From Symbiodinium natans (taxonomy: Eukaryota; Sar; Dinophyceae; Suessiales; Symbiodiniaceae), in contig CAJNDS010000168.1 of the NCBI GenBank assembly GCA_905221605.1, forward strand, positions 152,501-207,983: a stretch of 55,483 bases of DNA, given 5' to 3'. Both the position numbers and the translations under genes were made by a program. Shown here piece after piece: positions 1 through 9,298 of the stretch (the stretch's first letter is position 1; the number at the start of each line of letters is the position of its first letter). Under the pieces are notes generated by a model. The model was not told the DNA's origin. It saw nothing but the letters and a program-made list of their open reading frames with translations, and made no database searches.

Positions 1-250
1 TGCCGGGCCCGCACGGGGCGCAGCTCGGGGCTGCTCTCCATGCGTAGTGGCCCAGGGCGCACACGTCGCAGGCGCTCCCGTTTCCAGCGGGGGCCCTTCC
101 TGCGGGGCAGGCCTGGCACTTCAGCACCGGAGCGGCCGCCAAGTCCTCTGCCGAGTTCAAGTCATAACAAGTCCCAACAAGTCCCAACACAAGTCAAGCA
201 GTGAACGATGCTAAAACAACCTCACGTCAATGAAATGCTGAGCACGACAA

Positions 251-254
251 CACA

Positions 255-285
<31 letters not shown>

Positions 286-345
286 CACACTGCACACACA
301 CTCACACTCACACTGTACACTGCACACACACACACACACACACTC
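251..345. repeat. CA/CACT microsatellite
   Basis: An almost pure CA dinucleotide run with CTCACACT interruptions. The reading frames across it (His-Thr repeats) are low-complexity artefacts. It lies downstream of the stop codon of the minus-strand DUF285 gene. Confidence 0.9.
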
Positions 346-488
346 ACTGCATCCTGGAACCAGCCCGGCGTGGTGCAGCTGCAGCATTGGGCCTCACTCA
401 CGGACGTGATGCCGGATGGGACATGCCTGCTGCCGGGCGGACAGGTGAAGGTCGCGCAGGTGTGCTTCTGGAAGGCCCACTCCTCACC

Positions 489-2940
489 TCACAGTGAACA
501 AGAAGTAAGAGCAAAAAAGTCAAGGCAGTGGACTAACATGCTTGGCCTCCCACCTTCTCCATCTTTCTCGAACGGGTCCGAGGAAGAGCGCAGGAAGCAG
601 CCCGGCCCTTCCAGCCGAAAGCCCGAACATTCACCTTGCTCCTGACATGCCGCGGCGCAGCCGCGGAATCCCAAAGGTCCTCTCCAGACCTCCCCAGAAC
701 CGTTGCCCCAGCGCGCAAGCCCAAGATCAACGAAGCCGCTGTTCACAGGGGCACACATACCATCCACACAGGCCTCGTCCCTCGGGCAGGGGCAACTGCC
801 GCACTTCGCGCCCTTCCACGCCGAGGGGTTTGTCACCAAGGAGCCCCATGCCCGGAGCACAGACAACCTGACGCAAGGCGAGAGGTTGTTCACCAGGTTG
901 GATGCACCTTTGGCTTGGACCACATCCCAAGAGCCAATCGGCTGATTGAAGGACCGGGCGCCCTTGAACATGGCATCCATGTTGGTGACACCGGAGGTGT
1001 TCCAGAAGCCGAGGGGCTGGTTGAAGGCAACGTTGTCCTCAAACATTCCCCACATGCTCCGAACACGCGATGTGTTCCAGGAGTTGATCGGCTGGTCGAA
1101 CGCTTGGGCGTTTTCGAACATGAAGCCCATGTTGGACACAGCAGAAGTATCCCATGCACCAAGTGGCTGGTTGAAATTGGATGTAGCTGCAAGCATCCGG
1201 TACATGTTCGTGACGGCTGATGTATTCCAGGTGCCAATCGGTTGGTTGAAGACATCGGCGTAATAGAACATTCCACTCATGTCTCGCACGGAGGATGTAT
1301 CCCAGCAGCCGATTGGCTGGTTAAATGCATCCGCAGCCTTGAACATGCTCGCCATGCGAGTTACAGCTGATGTGTTCCACAGGCCAAGTGGTTGGTTGAA
1401 GGCATAAGCATAGCTAAACATATTGCTCATGTCCTTGACGGCTGACGTGTTCCAAGAGGCAATCGGGTGGTTAAAGGCACCCGCACAATAAAACATTGCG
1501 TTCATATCAGTGACAGCAGCTGTGTTCCAGGAACCCAAGGGCATGTTGAAGACATAGCTTACAGACACGCTCGATGCAGGAAACGCAGTCCCAAAGGAGT
1601 CATCACAGTTAAACATGCGCCGCATGGACTTCACGGCAGACGTGTCCCAGGAGTCGAGCGGCTGGTTGAACACTTCGGCCGCCTCAAACATGGAGCTCAT
1701 ATCAGTAACACCTGAGGTGTTCCAGGAGCCTATCGGTTGGTTGAAAGCACGCGTCTTGACGAACATGGAGCTCATATCAGTGACGGCCGACGTATCCCAA
1801 GAGCCAATCGGCTGGTTGAAGGCTTCGGCTTCGTAGAACATGGAGCTCATGTCTCTGACAGCCGAGGTGTCCCATGAGTCGATCGGCTGGTTGAAAGCAC
1901 GCGTCCAGTAGAACATGGACTTCATGTCAAGTACGGCCGACGTGTTCCACCCTCCAAGTGGTTGGTTGAAGACATAGGCCTGCCTGAACATAGACCTCAT
2001 CGTAGTGGCGGCAGAAGTGTCCCAGCAGCCTATGGGCTGGTTGAAGGCAAACGTAATTTCAAACACGTGGCTCATATCTCTTACGCTTGAGGTGTCCCAA
2101 GAGCCAATCGGTTGGTTGAAGTCATGGGCGGAACCGAACATTCTCTGCATGGCCTTCAGGGAGGAAACGTTCCAGGAGCCAATGGGCTTGTTGAAGGCCT
2201 TTGCCCCGTGAAACATGAAGCTCATGTTCCTTACCTTGGATGTGTCCCATGCGCCAATAGACTGGTTGAAGGCCCACGCCCATCGAAACATTGAGCCTTG
2301 GTAGCCCAGTAACCATATTCTAATACGGGAACCCTTTTTGAGGGGTTGGTTACTTTATACGGCGGGAACCCAGAACCCCCCCCCCCCCCCCAACAAAAAA
2401 AGGGTAAAGGGTACCACTGACCTACCAAGGAGCTCATGTCAGTGACCGCTGAGGTGTTCCAAGAACCAATGCGTCGATTGAAACTTCGCGCGTGCTGGAA
2501 CATTCGGCGCATGCTCCGGACAGCAGAGGTGTCCCAGCGGCTAATGTCTTCATTGAAGTCCACCATGTCCTGAAAATAGGGTTTAGTGTTTAGTGTTTAG
2601 GGTTTAGGGTTTAGGGCTCAGGGTTTTTAACGTCGAAAAAACATTAAAGTTCACCATGTCCTGAAAAAGGCCCGTCATTTGCGTCACTGCCGATACATCC
2701 CACGCCCCGATTGGCCCATAGACGTCTGCAAGACGCATCTTCTCAGAAGACGCCTCACTCCATTTGAGTCTGATATTGGGGGGGGGTTTCTCAAACTTAA
2801 TTGCCTTTCAAGGTTTAGGGTTTAGGGGCTCAGGATGAACCTGAAAATTCCCGATGTCTTCGTTCCAAGCTACTTCGTTCCACGCGACAACTGCCCATCG
2901 TAGCTCGGTCCCGTTGCTGAAAGACCTGAAGCCATTGCAG
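489..2940 (-). CDS. DUF285/BspA-like repeat protein, multi-exon, 5' end unresolved
   Basis: A protein of about 21 tandem ~25-residue repeats with the pattern [21 protein letters not shown], the signature of the DUF285 (BspA/Mycoplasma lipoprotein-type) family. Such proteins are usually extracellular or surface repeats; the role here is unknown. The 3' exon (489-2296) carries about 18 repeats and then a Cys-rich C-terminal part (CGSCPCP, then a C..C.GF...CFL stretch). Exons I can support in frame: 2874-~2940 (leader with an [11 protein letters not shown] motif), 2661-2753 ([12 protein letters not shown]), 2422-2569 ([11 protein letters not shown]) and 489-2296. The joins restore the family's usual order: leader, YGPI-WDVS entry repeat, FNEDIS repeat, then NQP repeats. 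The first exon, signal peptide and start codon were not identified, because a stop lies upstream in the leader frame near 2970. One repeat near 1530-1620 is lengthened by a Ser/Val-rich insert. Stop TGA is at 489-491. The family call is firm; the exon ends are inferred. Confidence 0.85.
2297..2421 (-). other. Intron of the DUF285 gene, introner-like, with terminal inverted repeat
   Basis: This 125-bp GT-AG intron (donor G|GTCAGT, acceptor CCAAG|GC) keeps the repeat-protein frame. Its borders are an inverted repeat: CCTTGGTAG at 2297-2305 and CTACCAAGG at 2422-2430. Inside are a C run of about 15 and the blocks CTAATACGGGAACCCTTTTT and GGCGGGAACCC. These resemble blocks of the repeat at 2989-3096. 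A short mobile intron (introner) is the inference; the splice sites are read from sequence only. Confidence 0.6.
2570..2660 (-). other. GA-AG intron of the DUF285 gene containing TTTAGGG-type repeats
   Basis: This 91-bp intron is flanked by an imperfect direct repeat of about 26 bp whose core is TTTTCAGGACATGGTG on the sense strand. The exact junction therefore slides. CAG|GACATG at both ends gives GA-AG and keeps frame. The interior holds degenerate TTTAGGG/TTTAGTG units. Non-canonical GA or GC donors are known in dinoflagellates. Confidence 0.6.
2754..2873 (-). other. Intron of the DUF285 gene (GT-AG)
   Basis: This 120-bp interval joins AWNE (ending at 2874) to [16 protein letters not shown] (from 2753) with GAA|GTAGCT and GTGAG|GCG borders, both phase 0. 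The joined leader has the length expected for the family. It contains a short TTTAGGG tract (about 2813-2828) and a G run. An alternative acceptor at 2770 (ATCAG|A) exists but breaks phase. Confidence 0.5.
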
Positions 2941-2988
2941 CTTGAGTGCAAGGCCCACCTCGCTGCTCAACACAAACCTGAAAAAAAA

Positions 2989-3096
2989 GTGATATGGTCA
3001 CTTATCTAAAATATGGTCCCCCTTTTTGGGGTCCTTCTTACAAGGCGGGCCCTCTTATTTAGGGTACCCCCAAAAACAGGGTCCATGATGTAGAGA
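2989..3096 (+). repeat. Introner-like/MITE-like repeat, copy 1
   Basis: About 108 bp, reading gtgatatggtcactt...gtagaga. It is clearly homologous to the reverse complement of 9190-9298. Shared blocks, in order, are TGGTCACTT, CTCTAAAATAT, GGTCC, GGGCGGCCCCTCTT and GGGTACCCCC. On the minus strand its end lies just before a T8-CAG acceptor-like site (about 2978), so it may be the intron preceding the DUF285 leader exon. Confidence 0.65.
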
Positions 3097-5458
3097 ACTG
3101 GCCAGATCAATTTTCGGCGAATGTGTGCTCCCTCAAGTCCCTCACCTAAGAAAACCTATTTTCCTCCCTCCGAACATAATTACATGAAGATGTAGCTCCT
3201 CTCGATACCGGCAAACCTCCGAGAACTAAAAAAACAACACTTCCAATCTGCAGCCAACCACAAAATCACGGCACATCTGTACATGGCCATGGCCGCTTGA
3301 ATTGCCACAGGCTTTGTTGGGGGGCGACATCATGCGACAACCGAAGCCGACAAGTATTGCAGGCATGTGGTGTGTAGCACTTGCGTGAAAAAAAACTTCC
3401 AAAATCATGCAAGCGACCGAATCATGCAAGAACATCGCTGTGACATATGCGAATCCTGAACTGCTAACCTGATGGCCCTGTACGACAAGTTCTTTCCTGC
3501 AATTCAAACCGTCTTGGGACATTTCACTCCACTATGCAGGCCCTGCTTCCGAGTACTGCCCGCATCGCGCCCGTTTGCGACCGCCTTCTGGGCAGGCTGA
3601 TGCCAGGCAATTTCTGATGCAAGCCGCAGAAATCCTACAGTCAAGCACAAAAAAGAACACGAGTTAGCTAAAGCCCTACTCCACAACGTCACATCAGGCC
3701 ATGTCGCATCCCGGCGGCACATTCGTTACACCCAAACCCTGCAACAAAAATGACAAAAGCTCGGGTTTGGGGGGTTAAGGGATGAGGTTCCTTTGTCCTT
3801 CTGCCCTAAAACAGTGGTGAAGCAGCTCCACTCGTTTTCGACACGCTGACTCCATCGAATCTAGCGCAAGCAAACTACGGCATCCATGCGTTTGTTAGCG
3901 AGGTGAACTGTTGACTTCACCGGTCCAGACCTCTTCATGATGCCCCAGATTGACACGGCGGGCTGTGCCGCCACAGCTGCCAAAGCACTCCCCAAGCTGC
4001 AGGCAAGGAGATGCCACGGGCTTGAAGGTGGGATAGCTGATGGAACGGTGAGCGCGGCATGCCAGGGATCGGAAGAGGGAGCAGCTCGACTGCCCATGTG
4101 CCGACGCCCCCAAAAGGCGCCATCAAATGGGGCACGAGCGGCGTGTCAGTGTGAGCTATTCGTCTAGCCATGGCACCATGCAGAGCGCCAGCCCTCGCCT
4201 CCAACCCACGCGGAGGCCGTCGACCTCAAAGGCGTCGACAAGATTCGACAAGCTGCGTCATATGTAGGGCACAGGGGAGTCACAAGAGGAGCCACATGGA
4301 GCACAGAAGGCGCACGAAGCAAACCGAGCACAGTGCATGCCGCTGGCGATGCCCGGTTGAAAGACAATCCTGTGGAAGGTTGCAGCTTCACTTCAAGGAT
4401 CCGCCCATCGTCTGCCAGGTGAAGGAACATTGCACTGAACCAGGCTCCTCGCTCCGTGACGGGCGAAGGGACCGAGGCGCCTGTGGCGAATGGCGCGCTC
4501 TCCTGTCGAATCATTGGCATAAGACGTGGACAATGGGAACACCAACAGCTCCTGGGCTTAGCAGCTCAGTACTTCTGCGTCCGCACTGCCTCAGACGCGG
4601 AACTTCATTAGGAGCTGTCCTCTTGCGAGATCGTGGCAGTGGCGACGGGGCATGGCATTCCTCTGTGTGAAGTCTGAGTGTCAGGATGGTGGTGCATGTT
4701 GACGTTCTTGCTGGTCATAGGTTCATGGACATCGTCGTGCCTGCTCCTACTTCTGAGGGAGGTTTTGGGAAACAAAAACACCCGGAACAACACGCACCTA
4801 CTTCTGCGGGCGGCGCCAGCTGTGAACAACCAAAGTTTCTGCGAGCCCGTCGCGGCCTCCTCATTTGACAGCAAGGCACAGGTCTTCCAGTCCATCGCAG
4901 AGGAAGGCGTCTGGGAACGACAGCTGCCTTGTCGTGCAAAGACCTCATCACAGCGACGCGTGCGCAGAAGCGGCAAGGCACCTGATCTCGCGAATGGGAA
5001 CCTCAGGAAGTTCTCCCGGTTTCAGAAGAGCTGCGCCTTCAGCCCCGCGCGCTCTTGAAAGGGGGAGCGCCACATTTCTTCATCTTAACTTCTCTTCGCA
5101 TCAACGGCCGCGAAGGCCGCGAAGGCACGCTGCGCAAGACTCTACGGAGTTCAGGCCGGGGCTATGGGATCTTGGGTCGTCCGGGCGGGCGCTCCCTGGA
5201 GCTTCTGTGGCATGTGAAGTCGTTCTCCTAAATCAGGATCTTTCTTTTTTTGCTTCCCTTTCTTACTACGGCACATGTAGAACCGGACCCGAAACAGGGG
5301 GATCCCAAGTTAGAGAACTGCCCATGGCATGAGCGGCTACTGGGGGAAAGTCTTGGCCTGACTCGAGCGGATCGCCTCAGGCCGCCAGGGCGCCAACATC
5401 TCTCGTGGTTCCCACGCGGGCTCCCGGGCATGAGCATGTGAAGTTCATGGGCTTTGTG
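3097..5458. other. No gene recognised
   Basis: Open frames here are short, overlap on both strands and show no family motif. Short related motifs of the form CCTACTTCTG..GG occur near 4745 and 4797 and recur near 11445. Upstream exons of the DUF285 gene could lie in 3100-3700 on the minus strand, but I could not place them. Confidence 0.5.
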
Positions 5459-5520
5459 GTTTAGGGTTTAGGGTTTATAGGGTTTATAGGGTTTCGGGTT
5501 TAGGGCTTAGGGTTTAGGGT
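5459..5520 (+). repeat. Interstitial telomere-type TTTAGGG tract
   Basis: About nine TTTAGGG-like units with TTTATAGGG, TTTCGGG and CTTAGGG variants. The sequence matches plant/dinoflagellate-type telomere repeats and lies inside the window, not at an end. Confidence 0.85.
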
Positions 5521-6221
5521 CCGTTTCAGCATCTTCCCGGCGCCAAACTGCGCAATCTTCCGCCCCATGTTGGCTGAGCCGAAATGAGGCCTGTGACCCG
5601 TCAACCTGCACCCACGCAGTAGGCGTATGCCCTGACGCCTGCAACGCAGCGCCATGCCAGGCGCCCGCACAGCTCCTCCTGCACAGCCCACAGGGAAATG
5701 CTTCACAGAGCCCCGAGCATCGACCCTCAGTATGTCACCTGCAAGGTTTGGGCAACTCGTGTGTTGCGGGGGATTCGCGCGCGACTCCGAAGACGCCCCG
5801 TAATCCTTGGCTTGCAACCGTGTGCCAAGTGGATCTCGGGGCCGGCATCTCGGCATGTCTTCCCCACCTGCCCCCTGAGCCCCACCGAGTTCGACTGCAG
5901 GAACGAGGGCCGAAGCACCGATGTACTTCGAGTCCAGGCAGGCAAAGGCACACGCAACTCGGCTCCTGTGTCGGCACCAGTGCTTTTTTACGCCACTCCG
6001 GAGCTTCGGCACCGCCAGCTCCGCACCAAAGCCATGGCGAAAGGCCTTACCATAATCGCTGGCTTGCGAAAGGCGCAGCAGGAAAAGGAGCAGGGCCTTC
6101 TGAGATCTTCTGAGGCTTCGGAGATCTTCGGAGCTTTGCAGCTTCGGCGATGCGGAAACTTTTGGGCATTACAAGAAGTTGGGGGCTTGCTGGGCTGGCG
6201 GCTAAGCCCATGAGAAATGCA

Positions 6222-6257
6222 CTTTAGGGTTTCGGGTTTAGGGTTTAGGGTTTAGGG
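6222..6257 (+). repeat. Interstitial TTTAGGG tract
   Basis: Five TTTAGGG units with one TTTCGGG variant, in the same orientation as the tract at 5459-5520. The 5521-6221 interval between them holds no recognisable gene. Confidence 0.8.
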
Positions 6258-6539
6258 ATCCCCTCAGGGTGCAGGGCCAGACCCTCAACCCACCATTGCA
6301 GACCCTAAATCGGGGTCTGCATGGCTCCGCGTTGGGGCCGTCACACGGACATCCCCGCACCATTCCAGACCCTAGGGACCCTGACCATTCCAGACCTTTG
6401 CATGCAGGACTGCGGGATAGGTTGCGCTTACCAAGGGTCTGAAGTGGTCCTGGGGAAGGGTAGCCCTGACCATTCCAGACCAATTCACATGTTGCGGGTA
6501 GGGTGCCACCATTTCACACCCTCGCAAGCTGAGGGTATG

Positions 6540-6675
6540 TTTAGGGTTTAGGGTTTAGGGTTTAGGGTTTAGGGTTTAGGGTTTAGGGTTTAGGGTTTAG
6601 GGTTTAGGGTTTAGGGTTTAGGGTTTAGGGGTTAGGGTTTAGGGTTTAGGGTTTTAGGGTTTTAGGGTTTAGGGG
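6540..6675 (+). repeat. Interstitial TTTAGGG tract, longest block
   Basis: About nineteen nearly perfect TTTAGGG units, degrading at the right end to TTTTAGGG and GTTAGGG. This is the longest telomere-type tract in the window. Confidence 0.92.
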
Positions 6676-6794
6676 CACCTGCAACATCGAAGTGTCCGTC
6701 TGAAGCCAGGATGTCCCAGCTTCCACGAGGCTCATCTCTGGCAGCTCTTGAAGAGCGGAGGGTGCTTGCTTCTTTCGGCTCCCTAGCTGCCAAA

Positions 6795-6855
6795 GTTTAG
6801 GGTTTAGGGTTTAGGGTTTAGGGTTTAGGGTTTAGGGTTTAGGGTTTAGGGTTTA
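6795..6855 (+). repeat. Interstitial TTTAGGG tract
   Basis: Eight to nine perfect TTTAGGG units, separated from the 6540-6675 block by about 120 bp of unique sequence. Confidence 0.9.
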
Positions 6856-6973
6856 ATATAGAGCATTCCCCGGCACGTCACAGAAAGGGCAGAAGCCTAG
6901 GCTTGGGCAAAGCCGGCGCCGTCTCGCATGCGCTGCTCGGCACGACAGAGCGAGGAGCATGGTGACGGACACG

Positions 6974-7037
6974 AGTACAGTCCTTAATAGGGATTACAAT
7001 AGGAGGCACCAGAATCTCTACTAGGGACTGTTAGTAC
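6974..7037. repeat. Imperfect inverted repeat (hairpin)
   Basis: The left arm is GTACAGTCCTTAATAGGGATT and the right arm AATCTCTACTAGGGACTGTTAGTAC. They pair with a small bulge across a loop of about 20 bp. It lies about 120 bp past a TTTAGGG tract. No RNA family was recognised. Confidence 0.4.
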
Positions 7038-7224
7038 AAGGTCAACATCCCAAGGTTTACCTTTTAGGTGCTTTCTTCCAGTCTGCATCCTGTGCCTTCC
7101 TTGCCGGCCCATCCCTCCCCTTCACCTCACGGCTTCGACTGTCAGAGACTGGGGAGCCCGCGACGCCTTCGCGGCTCCTTTTCGGCCTCTGCCAAGCCAT
7201 GAAGGGAGCCTTGCAAGTCAGTCA

Positions 7225-8270
7225 GTGGTAGGCTGAACAGTCAGGCCCCTGTATCCCTTCTGCGGCTGCACGTGTGGTGCATGTCTGTCACATCCAAAAA
7301 CATGCTACCGTCGAGGTGATCCTCGCGATTCAGCAGCCTTCCAGCTGGCGATGCTGCGAACGCACATGGATGCACACCAGTTGTTGGAGCATGTTACTTG
7401 TCATGCGTGATTGCCGCGGCCCGCAGCTCGTTCCCACAAGCTTGCGTCGCAAACAGAGGCCTTGACTCCATGGGCTAATGCAGCTAGCTACTGCAATGAC
7501 ACGGCTGGCCATGCTTCTAAGAACTGGCAGTGGGAAAGCGTGATAAAAATGGCAGGTCCTGACTAGGAGCTTCAAACATGCGATGGATGTCCGCGAACAC
7601 CAGGCTGCACTCTTGACGGCGAAGCTCCGTGCTTGTAGAGAGAGGGTTTGTGTGGACAACATGATCAGAGCCCCCTGAGCCCGCAACGCTGGCAAGGACA
7701 CGGCCAAGAGTGAGTCCACCAGAGGCACCAGGGGGCCGCGGTGTCATGCGAGGACCATCCTAAAGCTTCTCAACGTTGCAAGGGCGACGCGCAAGACGAT
7801 CATCCAGCAACATGCGCAGGAGTTCTGCCACGGGGGGGGTGCAGGCAGGGCTGCGCAACGATGATCGAGCACCCGGTGTTGAGGAATCCTGGTCATGGCC
7901 TGGCTCGGAAAACAAGCCAACCCCTACCGTTGAGGGCGGCACAGAACCTCGGACGGAAAGTGCAAGACATGGGCCTTACGGGCGCGTGTCCCCAGAGCCA
8001 GGACAAGACAATAAGGCTCGCACATTGAACCTCCTTGCTAATTAGTAGGAGACACTCTGGCCGCTGCTGCTGGACGGCTGACTTCTTCCTTCTCAGCACC
8101 CCTGCTCCCCGCCCTCCACGGCACATGAAATAGCTAAGCAATGTTAAGCAATTAATATGCAGGGGCTGAGGCATGCGCTGCCAGCTGGGCCGCCCCCCTG
8201 CTCTGAACGACATGGAGGATGCTTGAGAACTGAAGTGCCGAAGCGCGAGATCTAGACACAATCTTATGAC
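7225..8270 (+). repeat. Diverged solitary copy of the 945-bp repeat
   Basis: Collinear with the tandem unit of the 15.2-19.6 kb array. It runs from CTGTATCCCTTCTGCGGCTGC through AACATGCTA, CGCGATTCAGCAGC, the CAATGACACGGCTGGC block and CAACATGCGCAGGAGTTCTGCC to GAACTGAAGTGCCGAAGCGC. Substitutions and indels are scattered throughout, so it is older than the array. It has no convincing coding frame. Confidence 0.7.
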
Positions 8271-9189
8271 TCCAGAGCCGTGGAATCCACAGACCCAAAG
8301 TGGCCGAGATGGCGCAATGGAGACCTATGCAGCTGCAGATCCCTGCTTACACGACGCATTCCGGCAGGGGCCCCTTCAAGCCCTCTTTGCAGACATGGCA
8401 CGTGTAGGCATGGATCCGCGGGCGGTATGAGAATGCTGCTGCAGAGAAAGGGGTGCCTGCGAAGCGGCCTGAACTCAACGTCCGCTCGTCACGCCCTTAA
8501 GGCTTGAACTGAGCCGACTTAGCCCCTAACAGCACGCCAACCGCTTTCCGAGGGCGCTGCATGATAAAAGGCCGGGCGCTGAATGCGCCGAGCACCGAAG
8601 AGCAAGAGCACCTGCGCATTGATGACTTGCCCGAAACATCTGCGGCTGGAGCCTCATATGGCCTCACGGGTTAGGGTTTTAAGCTTCTGACAGCCTGGCG
8701 ATTCCTGCAACACACGGAACTGCCGGAAGCGGCACCATGTAGTCATATGTTTTCGCCGTGAGGTCACAATTTAAGCATCTGCCTTGACTTAGCAGGTGCA
8801 TTACAGCATGGCTGTATCAGCAACGTACTGGAGCGAGAGAAGCTACGTTCGATCCTGCAAGCAAGAACCGAGGTCGTTGGCCCTCGCAGCGTCAAGGCCT
8901 GTGACAAAGCCCCTTGGCTCTGAACACAGGGCTGGCGCACTTGAGGGGCCGGAGCCGTTGCCTCTCACGGAGCCCGCGAAATCCTACAAGCGCAGGCGAG
9001 GGAGGGGAGCGCCCACATGTCGGACGGATGGGGCTAAAACGGGGTGCACAGGGAAGGAGTTGAGGGACCTGGGCACGGCTGAAGACTTTGACACGGTTGC
9101 AACAAGCGCCCAGTGACCACTGCCAGGGTCTGAACGAAGAGGAGGACAGCGGAGGAGCCGGAGCTCCCACGCACACGATGTGGGTCAGC
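8271..9189. other. No gene recognised
   Basis: Only short, unconserved open frames on both strands. One isolated GGGTTAGGG is present near 8668. No structural repeat was seen. Confidence 0.45.
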
Positions 9190-9298
9190 TCTCTAAAGAA
9201 GGGCACCCTTTTTTGGGGGGGTACCCGAAACAAGAGGGGCCGCCCTTAGAATAAGGACCATGAAAGGGACCAATATTTTAGAGAAGTGACCATGTCAC
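9190..9298 (-). repeat. Introner-like/MITE-like repeat, copy 2 (inverted)
   Basis: The reverse complement of this interval aligns along its whole length with 2989-3096. Its ends read TCTCTAAA in inverted orientation (TCTCTAAAGAAGG at the left; TTTTAGAGAAG near the right). A G7 run and GGTACCC are internal. A host gene around it was not recognised. Confidence 0.65.

Noticed and set aside
251-345. CRISPR-like or regulatory CA-repeat array
   Set aside because: A simple dinucleotide microsatellite without spacers.
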